Below, piece after piece: positions 1 to 5,309 of a stretch of 5,309 bases of DNA; the stretch's first letter is position 1; every line of letters starts with the position of its first letter. The translations under genes were made by a program, and so were the position numbers. The notes below the pieces were generated by a model that worked only from the letters and a program-made list of their open reading frames with translations, searched no databases and had not been told where the DNA came from. This stretch comes from Pseudomonadota bacterium (GTDB lineage Bacteria; Pseudomonadota; Gammaproteobacteria; Steroidobacterales; Rariloculaceae): the NCBI GenBank assembly GCA_009843005.1, contig VYEH01000379.1, forward strand, positions 12,666 to 17,974, written 5' to 3'.

Positions 1-15
1 CGTACCACGGGTATT

Positions 16-1290
16 TTACGGCGACTCGTCCCGAACTCGGAGCAATTCGGTTACCACTTTCTCCAGGTCGCATGTTTTTTGCGGCGAGACTTCGCGCAAC
101 GGCTTGACGGTCAAGGCACCGTTCGCAAGCTCGTCGTCACCGATAATCAAGGCCAGGAGGGCGCCGCTGCGGTCGGCCCGCTTCATCTGCGATCGGAAGC
201 TTCCCCCCGCGCAATCCATGGTGATTCTGATGCCCGGGACCCGTGCCCGAAGCGTTTCCGCGATCCCCAGGCCGCGCCGGCGTGCCTCGTCTCCCGCAAT
301 CACCAGGTAACCGTGAGGGGGGCTCCGGGTTTGCCGGCGGCCTTCCTCCTCCATCAATTCAACCACTCGTTCGAGGCCCATGGCCCAACCGATTGCCGGA
401 GTATCCCTGCCGCCCAGTTGAGCGACCAATCCATCGTAGCGTCCGCCGGAGCAGATGGCGCCCTGGGCGCCCAGGCGGTCGGTCACCCATTCGAAGACGG
501 TACGCGTGTAGTAATCCAGGCCGCGCACGAGCCGCGGGTTGATCCGGTACTCCACCCCGGCATCGTCCAGCAACTCCGTCAGGCGCTGGAAGTGCGCTGC
601 AGAGCCGTCGTCGAGATAACCGCTCAGCACCGGCGCCCCGGCGATCAACTCCCCGAGGCGGGGATCCTTGCTGTCGAGGATTCGAAGCGGGTTCCGTTGC
701 AGACGCTCCAGGCTGTCGGCGTCCAGCACATCGCCGGCAGCGGAAAAATAGTCCTGCAGCGCTTTCCGGTAATCGGCGCGGCAGTCCGGTGTTCCGAGGG
801 AATTGAGTTCCAGGCGCGGACTATCGAGACCCAGCCTCTCCCAGATTCGCGCCGACATGACGATGATCTCGGCATCCACTTCGGGGCCGGCGAAGCCGAT
901 GGCCTCCAGGTCGATCTGGTGGAACTGTCGGTAACGCGCCTTCTGGGGGCGCTCGTGACGAAACATCGGGCCGGAACACCACAACTTCTGCTGCCGGTTG
1001 TGAAACAGGCCGTGACTGAGGCCGGCCCGAACCACGCTCGCGGTTGCCTCCGGGCGAAGGGTCACGCTGTCGCCGCTTCGGTCCGTGAAGGTGTACATTT
1101 CCTTCTGGACGATATCGGTGGTTTCGCCGATGGACCGGCTGAACAGTTCGGTGCGCTCCATGACCGGAAGCCGGATCCGCCGGTATCCATAGGCATCGAA
1201 TACCGCCTGCGCCGCCGATTCCACGGCTGACCATAGCGCTCCGTCGTCCGGAAGGACGTCGTTCATGCCGCGGATCCGTTTAATCTTCAT
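16..1290 (-). CDS. hisS: Histidyl-tRNA synthetase (class II)
   Basis: Cytoplasmic enzyme that activates histidine with ATP and charges tRNA-His. The 424-residue protein has the normal bacterial length and all the class II and HisRS hallmarks. It opens with the typical RIRGMNDVLP segment. LRPEAT lies at about 78-83. Motif 2 is at about 110-125 (FRHERPQKARYRQFHQ, including the catalytic arginine loop). The histidine-binding HisA motif LVRGLDYYTRTVFEW is at about 254-268, SGGRYDGL at 281-288, and motif 3 AIGWAMGLERV at 299-309. Residues from about 325 to the end form the anticodon-binding domain (RSQMKRADRSGA, then LIIGDDEL). The ATG start gives the conserved N-terminus, but no clear Shine-Dalgarno sequence precedes it. 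It begins 24 bases after rodZ ends and is probably cotranscribed with it. The usual intervening gene ispG is absent. The stop lies 15 bases from the window edge, so the next gene is not visible. Confidence 0.98.
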   Translation of the reverse strand: MKIKRIRGMNDVLPDDGALWSAVESAAQAVFDAYGYRRIRLPVMERTELFSRSIGETTDIVQKEMYTFTDRSGDSVTLRPEATASVVRAGLSHGLFHNRQQKLWCSGPMFRHERPQKARYRQFHQIDLEAIGFAGPEVDAEIIVMSARIWERLGLDSPRLELNSLGTPDCRADYRKALQDYFSAAGDVLDADSLERLQRNPLRILDSKDPRLGELIAGAPVLSGYLDDGSAAHFQRLTELLDDAGVEYRINPRLVRGLDYYTRTVFEWVTDRLGAQGAICSGGRYDGLVAQLGGRDTPAIGWAMGLERVVELMEEEGRRQTRSPPHGYLVIAGDEARRRGLGIAETLRARVPGIRITMDCAGGSFRSQMKRADRSGALLALIIGDDELANGALTVKPLREVSPQKTCDLEKVVTELLRVRDESP

Positions 1291-1314
1291 TTGGATAGAC
1301 CAGCGATGTCGGCG

Positions 1315-2343
1315 CTACGGTGCCTCGTCGACGACAAAGTTGGCTGTGGTTGTGCCGGGCGCGGGTGGCGGGATTGGCCACGGCTGATCGTTGATCGAGA
1401 GCTGGACGCCACCCGGGTTTCCCAGCAGGAAAGACAGCGGCGGCACGCCTGCCAGGTTTGCGGCCGTCCCGGCCCTGGCCAGGTCGTAGTAGAGTGAATT
1501 GCCGCTGCCGTCGCTCACTTCCGTCCAGGAGTCCTCCTCGAAGCTGAGTGCGACGCGAACCAGCGGTCCGTCAACCTGTTCGGCCACGACCGTATCCGTC
1601 AAGGCGGCAGTTCCCGGTTCGGCGGCGATTTCCTGGGGTTGCGACTCGACTCCGGGAACCGCCCCGACAGGCGGCTGCACGCCGGAGGGCGCCGGGTCCG
1701 CCGCACCGGTCTCGGTCGGCTGTTCGACGGGCGCCGACACGCCACCGGGCGGGGAATCTTCGGTTGGAGGCTCCACGGGATCGGGTTCAACTGCGACAGG
1801 TTGAGCGGCCGGCTCCGCGGCGACGCCCGGATCGGGCAACGCCGCGGCCTCTTCCGGATCCGACTCCGTCTGGGCGGGCGGTGGTAACGATTCTTCCACG
1901 TTCGGGGACACGACTTCCGAGATCAAATCCCTGCCGACCCACGTGAACCACAAGGCCGGAATGCCCAGAATGAGAACCAGCGCCCCGATGAGCAGGGGCG
2001 CCAGAAACCTGCTCTCTTCGGGAATGGGTTCGCTATACGTGACCGGTGCGTCCTGGGTATCCGTCTGTCCGGTGTAGCGGTGGAGCAGATCGTCATATTC
2101 CAGACCGAAGCGGCTGGCAAGGTGCCTCAGGTACCCCTTGACGAATACCGGGGCGGGGAGTTCCTCGAACCGGTCTTCTTCAAGCGCCTCCAGCAAACGG
2201 GACTCGACTCGCAGCTCTGCAGCCATTTGCCCGACCGTCAGGCCAAGTCCCTCCCGGGCCGTCGCAATGATACTGCCCAGGGTTTCGGCGCCCTCTCCCG
2301 GACGCAAATCTCCGGGCGGGTGCGTTTTAAGGTCTTCCGCCAT
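1315..2343 (-). CDS. rodZ: RodZ-family cytoskeletal protein (HTH, TM, DUF4115)
   Basis: Bitopic inner-membrane protein that in characterised bacteria binds MreB and helps set rod shape. Read from the ATG at 2343 it has 342 residues. An N-terminal Cro/CI-type helix-turn-helix (HTH_25) spans about 20-90, with GLTVGQMAAEL, then the family-typical LEALEEDRFEELP and VFVKGYLRHLASRFGL. One membrane helix follows at about 113-135 (LAPLLIGALVLILGIPALWF). A low-complexity Pro/Glu/Ala/Val-rich periplasmic linker covers about 150-258. The C-terminal RodZ domain (DUF4115) covers about 260-340, with SWTEVSDGSGN, PPLSFLLGNPGGVQLSIND and NFVV. The start at 2343 overlaps the pilF end by 17 bases. A longer in-frame reading from 2421 exists but adds 26 atypical residues that cross pilF coding sequence. 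Only weak GGA-type ribosome binding is seen (GGA 2 bases before the ATG). Odd: the cytoplasmic side of the membrane helix carries little positive charge. Confidence 0.95.
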   Translation of the reverse strand: MAEDLKTHPPGDLRPGEGAETLGSIIATAREGLGLTVGQMAAELRVESRLLEALEEDRFEELPAPVFVKGYLRHLASRFGLEYDDLLHRYTGQTDTQDAPVTYSEPIPEESRFLAPLLIGALVLILGIPALWFTWVGRDLISEVVSPNVEESLPPPAQTESDPEEAAALPDPGVAAEPAAQPVAVEPDPVEPPTEDSPPGGVSAPVEQPTETGAADPAPSGVQPPVGAVPGVESQPQEIAAEPGTAALTDTVVAEQVDGPLVRVALSFEEDSWTEVSDGSGNSLYYDLARAGTAANLAGVPPLSFLLGNPGGVQLSINDQPWPIPPPAPGTTTANFVVDEAP

Positions 2344-3109
2344 TTTCCAACAGCTCGAGTTGTGCCGATTCCGGGGACTCCGGGAATTGTTCGCGCAACC
2401 TGTATGCGCAGCGCCGGGCATTACCGCGGTTCCCCAATCCGGTTTCTACCTGGTAACAGAGCCAGGCTGCCTGCGCACTGTCCGGCGCGCTTTCGGAATG
2501 GCGGCCCAGGAAGCGCCGCGCCTCGTCCAGTTCGCTGTTGGCGAAGGCCAGCGCCGCCAGATTGAACAGGCCGTCCGCGTAGATCGGGTTCCGTGCCAGC
2601 GCATCGCGCAGGTATCGTTCCGCCTTTGCGCCGTCGCCGGCGTTGCGGGCGCAAATCCCGGCGTTGGTCAGGGCCACTTCGGGCGTGTGATAACGGGGAT
2701 TGTCCGCCGCGCGCAGGAACAACGGCTCGGCGTCATTCCAACGCTCGTGGCGGCAGAGAAACACGCCGAAACTGTTGGCTGCCGCCGGGTCGTTCGGCGC
2801 CAGCCGGATGGCGCGCCGGTGGTGGTCCCGGGCTTCGTCGACGTCGCCCAACCGGTCGTAGACCGTGGCGATGGTGCTGTGGGCTTCGGCCAGGCGCGGG
2901 TCGTGGTCCAGCGCGCGGTCCAGCCGTTCCAGCGCCAGCGTCAAGCGTCCCTGGCGAAGATATGCCGCTCCCAGATTGAGGTTGGCAACGGCAGCGGCGC
3001 CGCCGGACGTCGCCGTGCTCGAAGCGCTCGTCGCCGACGTGCTCACGCAGCCCTGGCATAGCAGCAGCATGCCCAGCGGGGGCAGCAGATATCGGTTCAG
3101 GAAGCGCAT
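2327..3109 (-). CDS. pilF: Type IV pilus biogenesis lipoprotein PilF (TPR pilotin)
   Basis: Outer-membrane lipoprotein; in Pseudomonas PilF (also called PilW) is the pilotin that localises and assembles the PilQ secretin for type IV pili. From the ATG at 3109 it has 260 residues. A lipoprotein signal peptide with an Arg-containing n-region and the hydrophobic stretch LLPPLGMLLLCQGC ends in Cys21 as the likely lipidation site. A Ser/Thr/Ala-rich tether to about 38 follows. About six tandem tetratricopeptide repeats then run at roughly 40-73, 74-107, 108-141, 143-176, 177-209 and 210-243, with helix patterns such as NLGAAYLRQGRLTLALERL and NAGICARNAGDGAKAERYL. Six TPRs and this length match the Pseudomonas protein. 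The frame is open up to 3289, but the signal peptide fixes the start at 3109. This overlaps the end of rlmN by 13 bases, with AGGG 10 bases upstream. The position between rlmN and rodZ is the usual place for pilF. Confidence 0.93.
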   Translation of the reverse strand: MRFLNRYLLPPLGMLLLCQGCVSTSATSASSTATSGGAAAVANLNLGAAYLRQGRLTLALERLDRALDHDPRLAEAHSTIATVYDRLGDVDEARDHHRRAIRLAPNDPAAANSFGVFLCRHERWNDAEPLFLRAADNPRYHTPEVALTNAGICARNAGDGAKAERYLRDALARNPIYADGLFNLAALAFANSELDEARRFLGRHSESAPDSAQAAWLCYQVETGLGNRGNARRCAYRLREQFPESPESAQLELLENGGRP

Positions 3110-4233
3110 GCGCCCGCCGCCCTGAAACGCTTGTCGCCAAGCCGCACCCGCACGCGATTCGTGACCCGGCCCGCCAGTTGACCGCAGGCGGCATCGATAT
3201 CGTCGCCCCGCGTGCGGCGTACCGTCGCCACGACGCCCCTGGAGCGCAGGTGTGTACAGAATCGATCGATGACTTCGGGCGCTGAGCATCGATAGGCCGC
3301 GCCAGGGAAGGAGTTGAACGGAATCAGGTTGACCTTTGCGGGACGGTCGCGCAGCAATCCCGCCAGGCGTGCGGCGTCATCCAGACTGTCGTTGACACCG
3401 GCCAGCATCACATATTCGAAAGTGATCTGCCGGGAAGCCAGACCCTCGGCGTAACGCCAGCAGGCTTGCAGCAGTTCCGCGATGGGGTGCCGCCGGTTGA
3501 TGGGCACCAGTTCATCGCGGAGAGCGTCGGTGGGAGCGTGCAGCGAAACCGCGAGCGCCACGTTGCAATCCTCCGCAAGCCGCCGGATCCGGGGCACGAG
3601 CCCTACGGTGCTGATGGTGACCCGACGGCGCGACAACCCCAGCCCATGGTCATCCGTGAGCAGTTTGGCTACGGGAACCACTTCGCTGTAGTTGGCGAGC
3701 GGTTCGCCCATGCCCATGAACACGACGTTGGTGATGGCCGACGGCGATCCCAGCGCGCGATTCGCGAGCAGCACCTGACCGAGGATTTCCGCGGCTTTCA
3801 GGTTCCGGTTGAAACCGCTGTGCCCCGTTGCGCAGAACGGGCAGTCCATGGCGCACCCGGCCTGGGACGAGATGCAAAGCGTCGAGCGATTCGGCTCGGG
3901 GATATGGACGGTCTCCACAACCTGTCCAGCGCCCACGTTCACCAGCCATTTGCGGGTGCCGTCGGCGGATTCCTCGACGCGGCCGGCCGGCGGAATCGCG
4001 AGCGTGGCGATCCGCCCGAGTTTCTTGCGAAGATGCAGGCTGATATCCGTCATTTCCTGGAAATCGAGGACTCCGCGCCCGTTTTGACAGCGCATGAGCT
4101 TCCGCGCCCGTAATTGGTTATCGCCAATTTCCTTTAATACTTCTGCCAGCGGATCCGGGGCAAGACCGATCAGGTTCAGCCTTTCCGGGCGGGAATCGAC
4201 GGCATCTATCCCACTTGTCGCGTACGCGTGCAA
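3097..4233 (-). CDS. rlmN: Dual-specificity RNA methyltransferase RlmN (radical SAM)
   Basis: Radical-SAM enzyme that methylates C2 of adenosine 2503 in 23S rRNA and, in studied bacteria, of adenosine 37 in some tRNAs. Read from TTG at 4233 it has 378 residues (E. coli 384). The N-terminal accessory domain covers about 18-100. The radical-SAM CxxxCxxC motif is Cys127, Cys131 and Cys134 (GCAMDCPFCATG) and holds the 4Fe-4S cluster. The two mechanistic cysteines are conserved: Cys120 (TLCISSQAGC), matching E. coli Cys118, and Cys350 (DDIDAACGQLAG), matching Cys355. Also typical are VVFMGMGEPLANY at about 170-182, RRVTISTVGLVPRI, LAVSLHAPTD and VNLIPFNSFPG. There is no ATG or GTG at the expected N-terminus. 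The first in-frame ATG is residue 47, inside the domain, so TTG at 4233 is the best start. It overlaps the ndk end by 28 bases. The enzyme needs an Fe-S cluster, which fits its placement downstream of Isc genes. Confidence 0.97.
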   Translation of the reverse strand: MHAYATSGIDAVDSRPERLNLIGLAPDPLAEVLKEIGDNQLRARKLMRCQNGRGVLDFQEMTDISLHLRKKLGRIATLAIPPAGRVEESADGTRKWLVNVGAGQVVETVHIPEPNRSTLCISSQAGCAMDCPFCATGHSGFNRNLKAAEILGQVLLANRALGSPSAITNVVFMGMGEPLANYSEVVPVAKLLTDDHGLGLSRRRVTISTVGLVPRIRRLAEDCNVALAVSLHAPTDALRDELVPINRRHPIAELLQACWRYAEGLASRQITFEYVMLAGVNDSLDDAARLAGLLRDRPAKVNLIPFNSFPGAAYRCSAPEVIDRFCTHLRSRGVVATVRRTRGDDIDAACGQLAGRVTNRVRVRLGDKRFRAAGACAS

Positions 4234-4646
4234 ATTTCCGTACTGTCAAAAAAGAAGTCGATTTCCCGGACTGCGGTGTCCGGTCCGTCGGACCCGTGAA
4301 CCACGTTCTCCTGGATCGACGAGGCGAAGTCCGCCCTGATCGTCCCCGCGGCCGCATCTGCCGGGTTCGTTGCGCCCATGATTTCACGGTTCCTGTTGAT
4401 GGCGTCCCTGGCCTCCAGCACCTGGACCACGACCGGTCCTGAAGTCATGTACTCCACCAACTCCTGGTAAAAGGGCCTGTGCCGATGGACCTCGTAGAAG
4501 CCTTCCGCCTGCTGGCGGGTCAGGTGCAGCATTTTCGCCGCAACGATTTGCAGCCCGCCCTGCTCGAAGCGCCGGTACACTTCGCCGATCAGATTGCGTT
4601 GTACACCATCGGGTTTGACGATGGATAGAGTCCTTTCGATTGCCAT
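4206..4646 (-). CDS. ndk: Nucleoside diphosphate kinase
   Basis: Cytoplasmic enzyme that transfers the gamma phosphate of ATP to nucleoside diphosphates through a phosphohistidine, balancing NTP and dNTP pools. At 146 residues it is about three longer than the E. coli protein. The N-terminus ERTLSIVKPDGVQRNLIG is a family signature, with the phosphate-contacting Lys11. The active-site motif NVVHGSDG places catalytic His117 at the same number as in E. coli, followed by the conserved REIDFFF. NREIMGATNPADAAAGTIR at about 86-104 is the conserved nucleotide-binding region. The ATG is supported by AGGA 5 bases upstream. It sits 39 bases after iscA, and its 3' end overlaps the rlmN start. The last residues, after the usual end near RTR, are QVG, encoded by the bases shared with rlmN. 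Confidence 0.98.
   Translation of the reverse strand: MAIERTLSIVKPDGVQRNLIGEVYRRFEQGGLQIVAAKMLHLTRQQAEGFYEVHRHRPFYQELVEYMTSGPVVVQVLEARDAINRNREIMGATNPADAAAGTIRADFASSIQENVVHGSDGPDTAVREIDFFFDSTEICTRTRQVG
4235..4239 (-). promoter_or_regulatory. Weak ribosome binding site supporting the rlmN TTG start
   Basis: GGAAA on the minus strand ends one base before the TTG at 4233, inside the 3' end of ndk. The spacing is short, so initiation is probably weak or depends on ribosomes finishing ndk. It matters because an in-frame stop (TGA at 4246-4248) leaves no upstream alternative, and no ATG or GTG follows until well into the conserved domain. Confidence 0.4.
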
Positions 4647-4651
4647 TCTCG

Positions 4652-4655
4652 TCCT
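4652..4655 (-). promoter_or_regulatory. Ribosome binding site of ndk
   Basis: AGGA on the minus strand, 5 bases before the ndk ATG, in the 39-base spacer after iscA. The spacer shows no hairpin with a T-run, so read-through from iscA is expected. No convincing -35/-10 pair is visible in so short a gap. Confidence 0.6.
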
Positions 4656-4685
4656 GCTGTCGTGTTGAGTCCTTATTACCCGAAC

Positions 4686-5009
4686 CTATACGCTGAAGCT
4701 TTCGCCGCAGCCGCATTCGCCCTTGACGTTCGGGTTCCGGAACTTGAAGGCTTCGTTGAGACCTTCCTTGACGAAATCCACCTGGGTTCCGTCGATGAGT
4801 TTCAGACTGTCGTTGTCCACCACGACCGTGATGCCGGACTCGTTGAAGACGGCGTCCGCCGGTTCGATGGCGTCCGCATAGTCGATGATGTAGGCGAAGC
4901 CCGAGCAACCGGTTTTCCTGATCCCGATGCGCAGTCCGACGCCACGGCCGCGCCGGTCGAGGTACTGGCGGACCCGCTCGGCGGCGCTCTCGGTCAGCGA
5001 TATCGACAT
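4686..5009 (-). CDS. iscA: Iron-sulfur cluster assembly protein IscA
   Basis: A-type carrier of the Isc system that helps mature 4Fe-4S proteins. The length, 107 residues, equals that of E. coli IscA, and the sequence matches it closely throughout: SLTESAAERV at the start, LRIGIRKTGCSGFAY, LKLIDGTQVDFVKEGLNEAFKF and the end NPNVKGECGCGESFSV. The three cluster or iron ligands are Cys35, Cys99 and Cys101, at the same numbers as in E. coli. The related A-type proteins ErpA and SufA are less likely because the IscA-type DGTQ-DFVKEGLNE-FKF-NPNVK block is intact. The ATG lies 3 bases after the stop of the upstream scaffold-like gene, with AAGGG 7 bases before it inside that gene's last codons, so the two genes are probably translationally coupled. 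Confidence 0.96.
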   Translation of the reverse strand: MSISLTESAAERVRQYLDRRGRGVGLRIGIRKTGCSGFAYIIDYADAIEPADAVFNESGITVVVDNDSLKLIDGTQVDFVKEGLNEAFKFRNPNVKGECGCGESFSV

Positions 5010-5012
5010 TCC

Positions 5013-5309
5013 TTAACCCTTGTGTTCATCGAGTCTGCGCCGGCACGCGGCAAGCGCATCCTCCAGTAGCAGCAATTTTCCCAGTTTTTCCACGGGTATG
5101 CCCAGTATTTCGAGGCACTTGCGCATGGAAAGTTCGTCCAGCGCCCCGGCGGGGCGGCCTTCCAGCCGCTCGGCGATCCACTCGGCCGCCGCCACCGTGT
5201 GAGGGCAACCGTAGACATTGTAGCGGACGGTATGGATGGCGCCGTGCAGTATCCGCAGCTGGAACCGCACCCAGACGTTCAGGGTTCGATCTTCCGCCTC
5301 ACCGGAAAC
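5013..5309 (-). CDS. IscU/NifU-N-like scaffold protein lacking most ligand residues (5' end off window)
   Basis: Partial gene; 98 codons plus TAA are visible and the frame stays open to the right edge. A GTG at 5270 could be read as a start, but 13 further codons precede it in frame, and IscU homology suggests the true start lies outside. The fold signature of IscU/NifU-N is recognisable: VRFQLRI aligns with IscU MKLQIKV, YGCPHTVAAAEWIAERLEG with the YGCGSAIASSS...WVKGK region, and IPVEKLGKLLLLEDAL with LPPVKIHCSILAEDAI. By hand alignment only IscU Cys63 has a counterpart (codon at 5205-5207). Cys37 becomes Leu, Asp39 Val, His105 Gly and Cys106 Lys. Two other cysteines (MRKC, LAAC) are not at ligand positions. 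It probably does not build clusters like IscU. A divergent scaffold, a regulator or partner of IscS/IscA, or an unusual carrier are possible. I have seen similar cysteine-poor NifU-like proteins in other gammaproteobacteria, but this is from memory. Confidence 0.82.
   Translation of the reverse strand, partial: VSGEAEDRTLNVWVRFQLRILHGAIHTVRYNVYGCPHTVAAAEWIAERLEGRPAGALDELSMRKCLEILGIPVEKLGKLLLLEDALAACRRRLDEHKG
5017..5021 (-). promoter_or_regulatory. Ribosome binding site of iscA
   Basis: AAGGG on the minus strand, 7 bases before the iscA ATG, lies in the last two sense codons of the scaffold-like gene. A second AAGGA overlaps that gene's stop codon and abuts the ATG, which is too close to serve as the main site. 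The layout favours reinitiation or coupled translation of the two Isc-related proteins. Confidence 0.6.

Noticed and set aside
1..15. Start of the next gene after hisS
   Set aside because: Fifteen bases after the hisS stop are too few to identify anything.
79..1230. 383-codon open frame on the plus strand, antisense to hisS
   Set aside because: It lies wholly within the well-supported hisS gene. Its translation is rich in Arg, Gln, His and Val with no domain pattern, and such frames are common opposite high-G+C coding sequence.
2344..2421. 26-residue N-terminal extension of rodZ
   Set aside because: The extension overlaps pilF coding sequence, is unlike RodZ N-termini, and an ATG at 2343 gives the family-typical start.
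2138..3061. 307-codon open frame on the plus strand
   Set aside because: It is antisense to pilF and rodZ, both strongly supported, with no recognisable domain and low-complexity Arg/Val/Gln content.
3110..3289. 60-residue N-terminal extension of pilF
   Set aside because: The lipoprotein signal peptide must be N-terminal, and the extension reads through rlmN coding sequence out of frame.
3466..4113. 215-codon open frame on the plus strand
   Set aside because: It is antisense to the conserved radical-SAM domain of rlmN and looks like a composition shadow.
4647..4685. Possible terminator or promoter between iscA and ndk
   Set aside because: The 39 bases contain no stem-loop with a T-run and no credible -35/-10 pair.
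4384..4908. 174-codon open frame on the minus strand crossing iscA and ndk
   Set aside because: It is in another frame from two certain genes, and its translation is Arg/Gly/Gln-rich with no domain.

Overview
The window is a tightly packed block of seven protein genes, all on the minus strand, so it reads from the right edge to the left. In transcription order they are: an IscU/NifU-like scaffold protein (cut by the right edge), iscA, ndk, rlmN, pilF, rodZ and hisS. Almost every base is coding. The largest gap is 39 bases (iscA to ndk), and ndk/rlmN, rlmN/pilF and pilF/rodZ overlap. I see no RNA genes, mobile elements, CRISPR arrays, long repeats or convincing terminators.

The gene order ndk-rlmN-pilF-rodZ-(ispG)-hisS, with an isc cluster upstream, is a known chromosomal arrangement in gammaproteobacteria (Pseudomonas has it; E. 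coli has a version without pilF). With the high G+C content and an IscA very close to the E. coli protein, this points to a G+C-rich gammaproteobacterium, perhaps of the Chromatiales/Xanthomonadales kind. The genus cannot be read from the sequence. A PilF pilotin implies type IV pili, and RodZ implies a rod-type, MreB-based elongation system.

Right part (about 4686-5309): iron-sulfur cluster assembly. IscA is canonical, with all three ligand cysteines. The preceding gene has the IscU/NifU-N fold signature but lacks most of the cluster-binding residues. Middle (about 3097-4646): nucleotide balance (Ndk) and radical-SAM methylation of 23S rRNA and tRNA (RlmN, itself a 4Fe-4S enzyme and so a client of the Isc machinery). 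Left (16-3109): PilF (outer-membrane lipoprotein pilotin), RodZ (inner-membrane cytoskeletal anchor) and HisS (histidyl-tRNA synthetase).

This is mostly a conserved housekeeping operon. The departures worth attention are the cysteine-poor scaffold paralogue beside iscA, the lack of hscBA/fdx/iscX between iscA and ndk, the lack of ispG between rodZ and hisS, and the chain of overlapping genes, including a probable TTG start for rlmN inside ndk.
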